A stretch of DNA of 64,000 bases from Mycobacterium sp. Root265 (GCF_001428895.1 NZ_LMJA01000028.1:5972-69971), one strand, 5' to 3'; numbered from the stretch's first letter, positions 38,230 to 47,769 are shown. Program-made: numbers and translations. The notes: a model not told the origin generated them from the letters alone.

Positions 38230-39431
38230 CAGAGAACGCCTACCTGGTCGGCTTGCGTCTGGAAGGCCGCAAGGTCGTGGTGGTGGGCGGCGGCACGGTG
38301 GCCCAGCGGCGGCTCCCGTTGCTGATCGCCGCCGGCGCCGATGTCCATGTGATCACCCGCGCGGCCACCCCGTCGGTGGAGGCGTTCGCGCCGATCACGT
38401 TGACGTTGCGCGATTTCCGTGACGAAGATCTCGACGGCGCCTGGTATGTGCTGGCGGCCACCGATGATGCCGACGTCAACGCCGCGATCGTGGCCGGCGC
38501 CGAACGCCGCCGCATCTTCTGCGTGCGTGCCGACGTGGCCATCGAGGGCACCGCCGTCACCCCCGCCTCCTTCGACTACGACGGACTGTCGGTCGGCGTG
38601 CTGGCCGGCGGCGAACACCGCCGCTCGGCGGCCATTCGCAACGCGATCCACGACGCCCTGCAGACCGGCGTGATCGCCGACCGCAGCGGTGAGCCCGACG
38701 ATGTGGTGCGCGAGGGCGTGGCGCTGGTCGGTGGCGGGCCCGGCGACCCGGAGCTGATCACGGTGCGCGGCCGCCGGCTGCTGGCGCACGCCGACGTGGT
38801 GGTCGCCGACCGGCTCGCCCCGCCGGAACTGCTCGCCGAGCTGGGACCGCATGTCGAGGTGATCGACGCCGCCAAGATCCCGTACGGCCGCGCGATGGCG
38901 CAGGAGGCGATCAACAACGTCCTGATCGACCGCGCCAAGGCGGGCAAGTTCGTCGTCCGGCTCAAGGGCGGGGACCCGTTCGTCTTCGCGCGTGGCTATG
39001 AAGAGGTGATCGCGTGCGCCGAAGCCGGGGTTCCGGTCACCGTCGTGCCGGGTGTGACCAGCGCCATAGCGGTTCCCGCGCTGGCCGGCGTCCCGGTCAC
39101 CCACCGCCACGTCACCCATGAGTTCGTGGTGGTCAGCGGCCATGTTGCGCCGGACCACCCCGAATCGTTAGTGAATTGGGATGCGCTGGCCGCGATGTCG
39201 GGCACGATCGTGCTGCTGATGGCCGTCGAGCGCATCGAGCTTTTCGCCGCCGTGTTGCTGGCAGGCGGTAGACCAGCGGATACGCCGGTGATGGTGGTCC
39301 AGCACGGCACGACCGCCGCGCAGCGAACAGTGCGCGCGACGCTTGCCGATGTCGGCGAGAGGGTGCGTTCGGAGGGGATTCGACCGCCCGCAATCATCGT
39401 GATCGGGCCCGTGGCGGGCTTCGGCAGTTAA
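38226..39431 (+). CDS. cysG: Siroheme synthase CysG, bifunctional SUMT type
   Basis: A 401-residue fusion. The N-terminal precorrin-2 dehydrogenase/ferrochelatase part has VVVVGGGTVAQRRLPLLIAAG (about 18-38). The C-terminal uroporphyrinogen-III methyltransferase has VGGGPGDPELITVRG, VRLKGGDPFVFARG and VPGVTSAIAVPALAGVPVTHR. It feeds siroheme, needed for sulfite and nitrite reductases, and precorrin-2 for cobalamin. It ends the mqo-cysG run. Confidence 0.95.
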   Translation: MTENAYLVGLRLEGRKVVVVGGGTVAQRRLPLLIAAGADVHVITRAATPSVEAFAPITLTLRDFRDEDLDGAWYVLAATDDADVNAAIVAGAERRRIFCVRADVAIEGTAVTPASFDYDGLSVGVLAGGEHRRSAAIRNAIHDALQTGVIADRSGEPDDVVREGVALVGGGPGDPELITVRGRRLLAHADVVVADRLAPPELLAELGPHVEVIDAAKIPYGRAMAQEAINNVLIDRAKAGKFVVRLKGGDPFVFARGYEEVIACAEAGVPVTVVPGVTSAIAVPALAGVPVTHRHVTHEFVVVSGHVAPDHPESLVNWDALAAMSGTIVLLMAVERIELFAAVLLAGGRPADTPVMVVQHGTTAAQRTVRATLADVGERVRSEGIRPPAIIVIGPVAGFGS

Positions 39432-39464
39432 AGGATTCTTAAGATTACTGTAAGGTAACCCGGT
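39432..39464 (+). promoter_or_regulatory. Promoter region of efpA
   Basis: An AT-rich 33-bp gap with short palindromes TCTTAAGA (39437-39444), TTACTGTAA (39445-39453) and GGTAACC (39454-39460). TAAGAT at 39440-39445 could be a -10 element, and AAGG (39452-39455) a ribosome-binding site for the ATG at 39465. The stacked dyads suggest regulator binding, as expected for a drug-induced pump. Confidence 0.45.
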
Positions 39465-41051
39465 ATGACTGCTCTCAACGACGCTGGGCGCAAAGCCGGC
39501 CGCCGAGACGACGCAGATGGCAGCAACCGGGCCCTTCCAGTACACGTCGGCCGGGGGGATATGCGGCAAAACAGCAGGTTACCGGCATGGGTGCCGCCCT
39601 GGAACTTCATCGCCGCGGTCATTGCCATCGGCGGTATGCAGCTGCTCGCGACGATGGACAGCACCGTTGCGATCGTGGCGCTTCCTAAGATCCAGGATGA
39701 GCTGGGCCTCTCCGATGCAGGTCGTAGCTGGGTCATCACCGCCTACGTGCTGACCTTCGGTGGCCTGATGTTGCTGGGTGGACGCCTCGGCGACACCATC
39801 GGCCGCAAGCGCACCTTCATCGTCGGCGTCGCGCTCTTCACCATCGCCTCCGTGCTGTGCGGCGTCGCGTGGGATGAGGCCACCCTGGTCATCGCGCGTC
39901 TGCTGCAGGGCGTCGGCGCCGCCATCGCCTCACCGACCGGCCTCGCGCTGATCGCCACCACCTTCCCCAAGGGCCCCGCCCGGAACTCGGCCACCGCGGT
40001 GTTCGCCGCCATGACCGGCGTCGGCTCGGTCATGGGTCTGGTCGTCGGCGGCGCGCTCACCGAGGTGTCCTGGCGCTGGGCGTTCCTGGTGAACGTGCCG
40101 ATCGGCTTGATCATGCTGTACCTGGCCCGCACCCACCTGACCGAGACCCACCGCGCCCGGATGAAGCTGGACGCCACCGGCGCGATCCTCGCGACGCTGT
40201 TCTGCACCGCCGCGGTGTTCGGATTCTCGATGGGACCGGAGAAGGGCTGGCTGTCGCCGCTCACGCTGGGCTCGGGTGCCGCGGCCTGCGTGTTCGGACT
40301 GGCATTCCTCTACGTCGAACGCACCGCGGAGAACCCGGTGGTGCCGTTCTCGCTCTTCCGTGATCGCAACCGGGTGGCCACCTTCATCGCGGTGTTCCTG
40401 GCCGGCGGCGTGATGTTCACCCTCACCGTGCTGATCGGCCTGTACGTGCAGGACATCATGGGTTACAGCGCGCTGCGCGCCGGTATCGGGTTCATCCCGT
40501 TCGTGGTCGCCCTCGGCGTGGGCCTGGGGTTGTCCTCGCAACTCGTCTCGCGGTTCGCGCCGCGCTGGCTGGTGATCTCCGGTGGCGTGTTCGTGCTCGC
40601 CGCGATGATCTACGGCTCCACGCTCAACGGCGACATCCCGTACTTCCCGAATCTGGTCATCCCCATCACGGTCGGTGGGTTCGGTATCGGCATGATCGTG
40701 GTTCCGCTGACCGTCTCGGCGATCGCCGGGGTGGGCTTCGACGAGATCGGCCCGGTCTCGGCGATCGCCCTGATGCTGCAGAACCTCGGTGGACCCGTGG
40801 TGCTGGCCATCATCCAGGCCGTCATCACCTCGCGGACGCTGTACCTGGGCGGCACGACCGGCCCGGTCAAGAACATGAACGAGGCGCAGCACAACGCGCT
40901 GGACGCCGGCTACACCTACGGCCTGCTGTGGGTGGCCGCGGTCGCCGTCGTGGTCGGTGCGGTGGCGCTGTTCATCCGCTACACCGCGGAGGAAGTGGCG
41001 CACGCCCAGGAGGTCAAGGACGCGATCGACGCCGGAGAGCTGGACGGCTGA
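39465..41051 (+). CDS. efpA: EfpA-type MFS efflux pump
   Basis: Proton-driven drug exporter of the DHA2/QacA group, 528 residues with 14 predicted membrane helices after a hydrophilic N-terminal tail of about 45 residues. Family landmarks are QLLATMDSTVAIVALPKI in helix 1, GRLGDTIGRKRTF (motif A) and RLLQGVGAAIASPTGLALI. An LYLGGTTGPVKNMN loop is shared with its neighbour paralogue. Its 3' end overlaps the convergent hydrolase gene by 38 bases. Confidence 0.94.
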   Translation: MTALNDAGRKAGRRDDADGSNRALPVHVGRGDMRQNSRLPAWVPPWNFIAAVIAIGGMQLLATMDSTVAIVALPKIQDELGLSDAGRSWVITAYVLTFGGLMLLGGRLGDTIGRKRTFIVGVALFTIASVLCGVAWDEATLVIARLLQGVGAAIASPTGLALIATTFPKGPARNSATAVFAAMTGVGSVMGLVVGGALTEVSWRWAFLVNVPIGLIMLYLARTHLTETHRARMKLDATGAILATLFCTAAVFGFSMGPEKGWLSPLTLGSGAAACVFGLAFLYVERTAENPVVPFSLFRDRNRVATFIAVFLAGGVMFTLTVLIGLYVQDIMGYSALRAGIGFIPFVVALGVGLGLSSQLVSRFAPRWLVISGGVFVLAAMIYGSTLNGDIPYFPNLVIPITVGGFGIGMIVVPLTVSAIAGVGFDEIGPVSAIALMLQNLGGPVVLAIIQAVITSRTLYLGGTTGPVKNMNEAQHNALDAGYTYGLLWVAAVAVVVGAVALFIRYTAEEVAHAQEVKDAIDAGELDG

Positions 41052-41916
41052 GGAAGTCCCGCACCAGCGGCACGACCTCACCCAGATGCGTCTCCAGCAG
41101 CCAGTGCCCGCCGTCGAAGGTGTGCAGCTCGGCGTCCGGCAGATCGCGTAGATAGGCCCGCGCGGACGCTTCGGGCATGTACCCGTCGTGGACACCCCAC
41201 ACGATCAGCATGGGTGGACGGTGCTCACGCAGATAGGCCTGTTCGGCGTCGAATCGCTGCAGGGTGGCTGGCTGGTCCTCCAGCAGCCGGATCAGGTTGG
41301 CGATGCGCTCCGGGGTGGACATCAGACTCCAGTGCAGGGTCCACAGATCGGGGCTAATCCGGTCTGCGAGTGCCGCGGGCAGTTCGCCGACGAACTCGCT
41401 GCGAAACCCCTCCGGTGTCACGTGCTCGGCGATGGTGCGCCGGGCCTGCGGGCCGGGGTTCTCCCACGCCGCTTTGAGGAAATCGTATTTCGGGCCGAAC
41501 GCGTCGGGGTAGATGTCGCCGTTCTGGATGATCAGACCGGTGACGCGGTCGGGCGCCGACATCGCCAGCTGCAGACCGAATTGCGAGCCGTAGTCGTGCA
41601 GCCAGAGTGTGTAGGAGTGCAGACCCACACCGTCGGCGAAGCCGCCCAGGAAGCGGGCGTAGGCATCGAAGGTGTAGCCGAAGTCCCGCGGCGCGGGCGT
41701 CGCACTGTGGCCGAAGCCCGGCAGGTCCGGCGCCAGCAACCGCCAGCGATCGCCCAGCGCCGGCAGCAGATTGCGGAACGCGTAGGACGAACACGGATAA
41801 CCGTGGGGGAGCAGCACCACCGGCGCATCCGCGGGGCCCGCCTCCCGGTAGAAGGTGTCGATCCCATCGATGACGATGCGACGGTGCCGGACGGGGACGG
41901 GTGCCGGATCGGTCAT
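41014..41916 (-). CDS. Haloalkane dehalogenase/epoxide hydrolase-like alpha/beta hydrolase
   Basis: A 300-residue hydrolase from the ATG at 41916; the longer upstream frame is not supported. LLPHGYPCSSYAFRNLLP holds the HGxP oxyanion motif. The elbow reads LHDYGSQFG, placing an Asp where serine esterases have Ser, as in dehalogenases and epoxide hydrolases. IVWGVHDGYMP and GGHWLLETH supply the acid and His. It probably acts on C-halogen or epoxide bonds. It lies between two MFS pumps, antisense to both. Confidence 0.87.
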   Translation of the reverse strand: MTDPAPVPVRHRRIVIDGIDTFYREAGPADAPVVLLPHGYPCSSYAFRNLLPALGDRWRLLAPDLPGFGHSATPAPRDFGYTFDAYARFLGGFADGVGLHSYTLWLHDYGSQFGLQLAMSAPDRVTGLIIQNGDIYPDAFGPKYDFLKAAWENPGPQARRTIAEHVTPEGFRSEFVGELPAALADRISPDLWTLHWSLMSTPERIANLIRLLEDQPATLQRFDAEQAYLREHRPPMLIVWGVHDGYMPEASARAYLRDLPDAELHTFDGGHWLLETHLGEVVPLVRDFLSRPALRRRSRP

Positions 41917-42084
41917 GTGAGGTGTCTTGCCCACCGCCCAGGACGCCAAACACGGAGCGAAAAAAATTCGCGGAATGCATGTTTGGCCCCGTGCGTTACA
42001 GGGTAAAGGCTGGTTGATGCCATTTTCGTGCGCCACATTGTGCGCACCCGGTAGTGCTGTGCGTCGAAATCACACCCATGTAAC

Positions 42085-42117
42085 TTGTCCACACCTGTGC
42101 ATGAATCCTGTGGATAA
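42085..42117. promoter_or_regulatory. Two inverted DnaA-box 9-mers
   Basis: TTGTCCACA at 42085-42093 (plus strand) and TTATCCACA on the minus strand at 42117-42109. The first is the mycobacterial and the second the E. coli consensus DnaA box as I recall them. They face each other 15 bp apart in the 237-bp gap upstream of the second MFS gene. The downstream box overlaps a -10-like TAACCT (42115-42120). Confidence 0.6.
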
Positions 42118-42122
42118 CCTTC

Positions 42123-42153
42123 CCGTCGGTTGCCGTCGGTAGGGTTGGAACCC
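42123..42153 (+). promoter_or_regulatory. Phased repeat and RBS hairpin upstream of MFS gene
   Basis: Direct repeat CCGTCGGT at 42123-42130 and 42133-42140, exactly 10 bp apart. It is followed by GGGTT/AACCC (42142-42153), which can fold over the AGGG ribosome-binding site directly against the ATG at 42154. This suggests transcriptional or translational control of the pump. Confidence 0.4.
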
Positions 42154-43638
42154 ATGTCGGGGTCGCAGAGTTCGGGTACGCGGCTGTCGGAAAGCGTGCT
42201 CGGTCCGGCCATCGTCGCGATCACCGGAATGCAGCTGATGGCCACGCTGGACGGCACCATCGTCATCGTCGCCTTACCCCGCATGCAGGCCGAATTGGCG
42301 CTGTCCGATGCCGGCAAGAGCTGGGTCATCACCGCGTATGTCCTCGCGTTCGGCGGCCTGCTGCTGCTCGGCGGCCGGATCGGGGACGCGGTCGGGCACA
42401 AGCGGGCGTTCCTGGCCGGCGTCGGCACCTTCACCATCGCCTCTCTGGTGTGCGGCCTGGCCACCGACGAGATCACCCTCATCGCCGCCCGTGCGCTGCA
42501 GGGCGTGGGCGCCGCGGTGGCCGCGCCCACCGGCCTGGCTCTGATCGCCACGACCTACGCCGTCGGGCACGCCCGGAACAAGGCACTGGCGGTATCGGCC
42601 GCGATGCAGGGCCTCGGCTCGGTGCTCGGGCTGATCCTGGGCGGTGCGCTGACCGAGCTGTCGTGGCGCTGGGCCTTCCTCATCAATGTGCCGATCGGCA
42701 TCGCCATCATCTTCGTCGCGACGGTGTGGCTGGCCGAGACCCGGCACGAACGGCTGACTCTCGATGTCTCCGGCGCGCTGCTGGCGACGCTGGCCTGTAC
42801 CGCCGCGGTGCTGGTGTTCACCCAGGGCCCGCCGCGCGGCTGGGTTGACCCGTGGGTCTTCGCCGCGGCTGCCGCGACGGTGCTGGCGCTGGTCGCCTTC
42901 GTCGTCGTCGAACGGCGGGCCGACAACCCGCTGGTGCCGTTCTCGGTGTTCGACAACCGCAGCCGCGTCGCGACCTTTGTGGCGTACTTCCTGGCCGGTG
43001 GCGTGATGCTGACGGTCAGCGTGATGATCGGCCTGCTGGTCCAGGATGTGCTCGGTTACTCCGCGCTGCACGCCGGCATCTGCTTCATCCCCTTCGCGCT
43101 CGGTATGGGTGTCGGCAACCTGGCGGCCACCCGGTTCGCGCCGCGCTTCGCACCGCGCTGGCTGGTCATCGGGGCGGGCAGCCTGGTGCTGGCCGCGATG
43201 CTGTTCGGGTCGACGCTGGAACGCGATGTGCCGTACTTCCCGGATCTGGTGGTGCTGTTCGTGCTGGGCGGCCTCGGCATCGGGGTGATCTCGGTGGTGC
43301 TGCCGCTGTGCGCGGTCGCCGACGTCCCGCCGCGGGACATCGGACCGGTGTCGGCGGTGACCCTGATGGTCTACAACCTGGGTGGCCCGATCGTGCTCGT
43401 CGTCATCCAGGCGGTGCAGACTTCCCGCACGCTCTACCTGGGCGGGACGACGGGCCCGGTGCACGATATGACGCCGGCCCAACTCGACGCGCTCGGTCAC
43501 GGGTACACGTACTCGCTGCTGTGGGTGGCCGGTATCGCGGTGTTGGTCGGTGTCGCCGCGCTGGGCATCGGATTCACCGCCCGCCAGATCGCCAGCGCGC
43601 AACACACCAAAGAAGCCGTCGAGGCAGGGGAACTGTGA
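42154..43638 (+). CDS. EfpA-like MFS efflux pump (paralogue)
   Basis: A 494-residue DHA2-type transporter with 14 predicted helices, from the ATG at 42154; TTG at 42130 is an alternative. It shares long motifs with EfpA: GMQLMATLDGTIVIVALP, LSDAGKSWVITAYVLAFGG, RALQGVGAAVAAPTGLALI and LYLGGTTGPVHDM. It lacks EfpA's long hydrophilic N-terminal tail. It probably arose by local duplication with a hydrolase gene between the copies. GTG of the VOC gene overlaps its stop. Confidence 0.92.
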   Translation: MSGSQSSGTRLSESVLGPAIVAITGMQLMATLDGTIVIVALPRMQAELALSDAGKSWVITAYVLAFGGLLLLGGRIGDAVGHKRAFLAGVGTFTIASLVCGLATDEITLIAARALQGVGAAVAAPTGLALIATTYAVGHARNKALAVSAAMQGLGSVLGLILGGALTELSWRWAFLINVPIGIAIIFVATVWLAETRHERLTLDVSGALLATLACTAAVLVFTQGPPRGWVDPWVFAAAAATVLALVAFVVVERRADNPLVPFSVFDNRSRVATFVAYFLAGGVMLTVSVMIGLLVQDVLGYSALHAGICFIPFALGMGVGNLAATRFAPRFAPRWLVIGAGSLVLAAMLFGSTLERDVPYFPDLVVLFVLGGLGIGVISVVLPLCAVADVPPRDIGPVSAVTLMVYNLGGPIVLVVIQAVQTSRTLYLGGTTGPVHDMTPAQLDALGHGYTYSLLWVAGIAVLVGVAALGIGFTARQIASAQHTKEAVEAGEL

Positions 43639-44297
43639 ACCCGACCCGTCAGCAGATCTCCGATGCCACCGGCGCGCTGGGCTGGCGGCTGGTCCTGGGG
43701 GCGCTGCGGGCCCAGGTGCGGGTGAGCACACTGGCCGAAGCGGCCGAGGTCGCCACGCTGGCCGCGGCGGCGTGCCCGGATGCCCCCGGGCAGCTGTCGC
43801 TGGACCTGCGCGACGATCGCGTGCTGCTGGCAGTGCAGTCCGAGGCGCACGGTGCGGTGACCGATCAGGATCTGGAGCTCGCCGGGCAGCTGGCCGGCGC
43901 GCTGCAGGCCGCGGGCAGGACACTCGAACCCGGCGCCGGTCTGCAGGCGTTCGAGATCGCCATCGACGCCCTCGACATCGCCGCGGTGCGGCCGTTCTGG
44001 AAGGCCGTCACCGGCTACACGGATGCGCGCAGCACGACAGACCTGCACCGCGGCCTGGTCGACCCGGCCGGGCGCGGACCGGCGATCTGGTTCCAGCAGA
44101 TGGATTCGCCACGCCCGCAACGCAATCGGATTCACATCGATGTCGACGTTCCACACGACGTGGCCGCCGCTCGCATCGAGGCGGCGCTGGCCGCGGGCGG
44201 TGTCCTGCTCAGCGATCACGCCGCACCGGCGTTCTGGGTGCTCGCCGACGCCGAGGGTAACGAGGCATGCGTCTGCACCTGGCAGGGGCGCGACTAG
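43635..44297 (+). CDS. PCD-like and VOC (glyoxalase-like) fusion protein
   Basis: A 220-residue two-domain protein from the GTG at 43635. The N-terminal 100 residues follow the layout of pterin-4a-carbinolamine dehydratase ([30 protein letters not shown], then [16 protein letters not shown]). The catalytic HHP is replaced by PDAP, so that activity is probably lost. The C-terminal 110 residues form a VOC domain ([23 protein letters not shown] and [11 protein letters not shown]). Role unknown. Coupled to the MFS gene by 4-base overlap. Confidence 0.8.
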   Translation: MNPTRQQISDATGALGWRLVLGALRAQVRVSTLAEAAEVATLAAAACPDAPGQLSLDLRDDRVLLAVQSEAHGAVTDQDLELAGQLAGALQAAGRTLEPGAGLQAFEIAIDALDIAAVRPFWKAVTGYTDARSTTDLHRGLVDPAGRGPAIWFQQMDSPRPQRNRIHIDVDVPHDVAAARIEAALAAGGVLLSDHAAPAFWVLADAEGNEACVCTWQGRD

Positions 44298-44308
44298 GCT
44301 GGCCCGCT

Positions 44309-46066
44309 GTGATCACCCGTATGTCCGAGCTGTTCCTGCGAACCCTGCGTGACGATCCCGCAGACGCCGAAGTCCCCAGCCACAAGCTACTGATCCGCGC
44401 CGGCTACGTGCGCGCCATCGGTCCCGGGATCTACAGCTGGCTGCCGCTGGGCCTGCGGGTGCTGCGCAAGATCGAGAACATCGTGCGCAGCGAGATGAAC
44501 GCGATCGGCGGCCAGGAGATCCTGCTGCCCGCCCTGCTGCCGCGCGCCCCCTACGAGACCACCAACAGGTGGACCGAGTACGGCGACACCCTGTTCCGGC
44601 TGCAGGACCGGCGCAACAACGACTACCTGCTGGGCCCGACCCACGAGGAACTGTTCACGTTGACGGTCAAGGGGGAGTACTCCTCCTACAAGGACCTGCC
44701 GGTGCTGCTCTATCAGATCCAGACCAAGTACCGCGATGAGGCGCGTCCGCGCGCAGGCATCCTGCGCGGCCGCGAGTTCGTCATGAAGGACTCCTATTCC
44801 TTCGACGTCGACGAGGACGGACTCAAGACCGCCTACCACGCGCACCGCGAGGCCTATCAGCGCATCTTCAACCGGCTGAAGGTGAAATACGTCATCGTCT
44901 CGGCGGTGTCCGGGGCGATGGGCGGGAGCGCATCGGAGGAGTTCCTCGCCGAGAGCGAGGTCGGTGAGGACACCTTCGTGCGCTGCCTGGAATCCGGCTA
45001 CGCCGCCAACGTCGAGGCCGTGATCACCAGGGCTCCCGCCGATGTGCCCATCGAGGGCCAGCCCGCCGCGCAGGTCCACGACACCCCGGACGCCCCGACC
45101 ATCGCCACCCTGGTGGACTGGGCCAACTCGGCCAACCTCGCGCAGTTCGAGGGGCGCGCGGTCACTGCGGCGGACACCCTCAAGAACGTGCTGGTCAAGA
45201 CCCGTGAACCCGGGGGCGAGTGGGAGCTGCTCGGAATCGGTGTGCCCGGTGACCGCGACATCGACGAGAAGCGCCTCGGTGCGGCGCTCGAACCGGCCGA
45301 GTTCGTGCTCCTCGACGAGGCCGACTTCGCCGCCAACCCCTTCCTGGTGAAGGGTTATGTCGGTCCGAAAGCGCTGCAGGACAACGGTGTCCGCTATCTG
45401 GTGGACCCGCGGGTGGTATCGGGCACGTCCTGGATCACCGGCGCCGACGAACCCAACAGGCATGTGGTGGGCTTCGTCGCCGGCCGCGACTTCACTCCCG
45501 ACGGCACGATCGAGGCCGCCGATGTGCGCGACGGCGATCCATCGCCGGACGGCGCCGGGGTGCTCACCTCCGCCCGCGGAATCGAGATCGGCCACATCTT
45601 CCAGCTGGGCCGCAAATACGCCGACGCGTTCGGCGCCGATGTGCTCGGCGAGAACGGCAAGCCGGTGCGGCTCACCATGGGCTCCTACGGCATCGGGGTG
45701 TCACGGATGGTCGCGGTGATCGCCGAGCAGCAGCACGACGAGATCGGGCTGCGCTGGCCGGCTTCGGTCGCGCCGTTCGACGTGCACGTCGTCATCGCGA
45801 ACAAGGACGTCGGTGCCCGCGAGGGCGCCACCGAGTTGGCCGGCGAACTGTCCCGGCTGGGATTCGAGGTGCTGTTCGATGACCGCACCGCCTCTCCCGG
45901 GGTGAAGTTCAAGGACGCCGAACTGCTCGGTATGCCGTGGATCGTGGTGGTCGGGCGCGGCTGGGCCGACGGTGTCGTGGAACTGCGCAACCGGTTCACC
46001 GGTGAGGCCCGTGAACTCGCGGCCGACGGTGCGGCCGCCGAGGTGGCCGCCCAGCTGCGGGCCTAA
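44309..46066 (+). CDS. proS: Prolyl-tRNA synthetase
   Basis: Class II aminoacyl-tRNA synthetase, 585 residues from the GTG at 44309 ([17 protein letters not shown]). Class II motif 2 lies in [26 protein letters not shown], and the motif 3 region in [15 protein letters not shown]. The bacterial INS editing domain sits between them (about 225-395), followed by the anticodon-binding domain. The stop shares the CTAA tetranucleotide with the convergent ferritin-like gene. Confidence 0.97.
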   Translation: MITRMSELFLRTLRDDPADAEVPSHKLLIRAGYVRAIGPGIYSWLPLGLRVLRKIENIVRSEMNAIGGQEILLPALLPRAPYETTNRWTEYGDTLFRLQDRRNNDYLLGPTHEELFTLTVKGEYSSYKDLPVLLYQIQTKYRDEARPRAGILRGREFVMKDSYSFDVDEDGLKTAYHAHREAYQRIFNRLKVKYVIVSAVSGAMGGSASEEFLAESEVGEDTFVRCLESGYAANVEAVITRAPADVPIEGQPAAQVHDTPDAPTIATLVDWANSANLAQFEGRAVTAADTLKNVLVKTREPGGEWELLGIGVPGDRDIDEKRLGAALEPAEFVLLDEADFAANPFLVKGYVGPKALQDNGVRYLVDPRVVSGTSWITGADEPNRHVVGFVAGRDFTPDGTIEAADVRDGDPSPDGAGVLTSARGIEIGHIFQLGRKYADAFGADVLGENGKPVRLTMGSYGIGVSRMVAVIAEQQHDEIGLRWPASVAPFDVHVVIANKDVGAREGATELAGELSRLGFEVLFDDRTASPGVKFKDAELLGMPWIVVVGRGWADGVVELRNRFTGEARELAADGAAAEVAAQLRA

Positions 46067-46545
46067 CCGGTCTTCTCTGGCCCGCCCGGGAAAGCCGTGG
46101 TGATCTGGGGGACACCCAGCACCTGGTTCCAGCGGGCGGCCAGCACCGCGGCCTGGGTCATCGCGGTCACCGCGAAGCCGCGATCCTCCGGTGTCTGTGC
46201 CTGTTCGGCCACGGCCCGCCACGCGGTGGCGGTGTCGGACTCCATCCGCACCGCCAGCTCGGCGGCGTCGCCGGGGTCGGTCACCTCCAGCGGCAGCTCG
46301 TAACCGGCCGCGGGCAGCGGCGGGGTCACCGAGTTTTCGGCCAGCATGACCAGCGCCTCCTCCCGGCGGGTCCGGTGCTGGGTCATCGACTCGGCCACCA
46401 GGGCATTGTCTTCGGGTGTGGAATGCGCCGACACCACGCCGTAGCCGTAGATCGCGCCGTGTTCGTTCGCGACCGCGTCGAACAACGCGGCCCGGGCGGC
46501 GTCGGCCGGCCGGTCCGGGTCGGGAGCGGGCTGCGGTGAGGTCAT
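46063..46545 (-). CDS. Ferritin-like DUF4439 protein (Rv2844-like)
   Basis: A 160-residue all-helical protein of the DUF4439 ferritin-like group. Helix 1 has [17 protein letters not shown] and helix 2 has [15 protein letters not shown], giving possible Glu/His metal ligands. Whether metal is bound cannot be told. It is coupled to the upstream exported protein by a 4-base overlap, an arrangement I recall for Rv2843-Rv2844. Confidence 0.8.
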   Translation of the reverse strand: MTSPQPAPDPDRPADAARAALFDAVANEHGAIYGYGVVSAHSTPEDNALVAESMTQHRTRREEALVMLAENSVTPPLPAAGYELPLEVTDPGDAAELAVRMESDTATAWRAVAEQAQTPEDRGFAVTAMTQAAVLAARWNQVLGVPQITTAFPGGPEKTG

Positions 46546-47081
46546 GCCTTCTTCTCCGGATCACCCAGTGCCACTTGGTAGGCGGCGGTGCAGGAGGCAG
46601 CGATGGAGCCCAGTAGTCCGGCCCGGTAGCCGGCCATCTGGGTGGCGACCCGGGCGGCATCCTCGGCCGACATGCGCAGCGCCTTGGCGACGTCGGTGAC
46701 GGTCGGTTTCGCGGCCGGGGCCGTCGCGGCGCCGGTGGTCGTGGTCGGTGCTGCACTGGTGGTGGGCGTCTCGCCGTCGGTCAGCCGGGTGATCTCATCG
46801 GCGAGGGCACGGGCGTGCGCGGTGCGCTCGGCGGCGATGGCGGTGAGGGTGGCCACCGTGTCCGGTGTCAGGGCCCGTCCGGGCGGCACCGTGGCGGCCT
46901 CACCGGCGAGCAGACTGTCGGCATTGGCGCGGTCGAACTGGGTCCGCAGGTCGGCGAGATCGGCCGGTGGAGGGGGCGGTGAACAGGCCGTCGTCCCGGC
47001 GAGCAACCCCACTGCCAACGTCGCGGGGACCGCGGCGATCAACAGGCGGCGCCGGGTCAGGGTGGGTGGGGCGCTCGGCAC
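46542..47081 (-). CDS. Putative exported/lipoprotein (Rv2843-like)
   Basis: A 179-residue protein from the GTG at 47081, chosen because an AGGA ribosome-binding site lies 7 bases upstream. The N-terminus [24 protein letters not shown] is a twin-Arg or Sec-type signal with an imperfect lipobox (TTAC). The mature part is helical with a Thr/Ala-rich linker in the middle. Function unknown; it probably works with the ferritin-like partner encoded next to it. Confidence 0.72.
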   Translation of the reverse strand: MPSAPPTLTRRRLLIAAVPATLAVGLLAGTTACSPPPPPADLADLRTQFDRANADSLLAGEAATVPPGRALTPDTVATLTAIAAERTAHARALADEITRLTDGETPTTSAAPTTTTGAATAPAAKPTVTDVAKALRMSAEDAARVATQMAGYRAGLLGSIAASCTAAYQVALGDPEKKA

Positions 47082-47112
47082 GCCCACATCCTGCCATGTT
47101 CTCCTGCACCCC

Positions 47113-47154
47113 TCGTTTGGTGATTGGCGGGACGCGCCTGGCGTATCGTTTGGT
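47113..47154 (+). promoter_or_regulatory. Direct repeat in rimP-nusA-infB promoter region
   Basis: TCGTTTGGT occurs at 47113-47121 and 47146-47154, 33 bp apart (about three helical turns), in the divergent gap before rimP. The second copy overlaps a -10-like TATCGT (47144-47149). It may mark a regulator site of the translation operon. Confidence 0.4.
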
Positions 47155-47217
47155 AACCGAACCCGGGTCCAGTCGACCGGGGAATGTGTCCGCACAACTC
47201 AAGATGAGGAGCTCGCC

Positions 47218-47769
47218 GTGGCATCGGATGACCCGCTGCGGTCTGCGCGATTACCGTCGCGGGAGCAGGTGATCGAACTCCTCGACGAGGAGTTCGCCCG
47301 GGCGGGCTACGAAGTCGAAGACGTAGTGCTCGGCGGTGGGCGTCCGCCCCGCCTCACCGTGATCGCCGATGCCGATGACGGTGTCGATCTGGATGCCATC
47401 GCCACCCTGTCGAAGGTGGCCTCGGCGGCCCTGGATGCCGCTGAGCAGGCCAATGGTGACTACGGCGCATACGTGCTGGAGGTGACCTCCCGCGGCGTCG
47501 ACCGCCCGCTGACCACCGAAAAGCACTTCCGCCGGTCCCGCGGCCGCAAGGTCGAGGTCGCGCTGGCCGACGGATCGAGCCTGACCGGCCGGATCGGGCA
47601 GACCGCCGACGGGGTGGTGCACCTCGTCGTGGCGGTGGGCAAGGATTACGAGGTCCGTCCCATCGACGTCAGCGGGATCACCAAAGCGATTGTGCAAGTT
47701 GAGTTTTCGCCGCCGAATCGGCGTGAGTTGGAATTGTCCGAGCAGTCTGGAAAGGGGGGCGACGAATGA
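47218..47769 (+). CDS. rimP: Ribosome maturation factor RimP
   Basis: 30S assembly factor of 183 residues, GTG start with GAGGAG 7 bases upstream. The N-terminal alpha/beta domain has [46 protein letters not shown] is the family signature before the C-terminal SH3-like domain. First gene of the rimP-nusA-ylxR-infB-rbfA operon; overlaps nusA by 4 bases. Confidence 0.95.
   Translation: MASDDPLRSARLPSREQVIELLDEEFARAGYEVEDVVLGGGRPPRLTVIADADDGVDLDAIATLSKVASAALDAAEQANGDYGAYVLEVTSRGVDRPLTTEKHFRRSRGRKVEVALADGSSLTGRIGQTADGVVHLVVAVGKDYEVRPIDVSGITKAIVQVEFSPPNRRELELSEQSGKGGDE

Noticed and set aside
36254-39431. Possible cobalamin riboswitch at the cob genes
   Set aside because: cobO, cobB and cysG overlap or nearly touch each other and their upstream neighbour, leaving no leader; no B12-box was seen.
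41957-41971. GCGAA-A5-TTCGC dyad as a terminator
   Set aside because: Only 5-bp arms, and it lies upstream of the hydrolase start rather than after a gene; probably chance in an A-tract.
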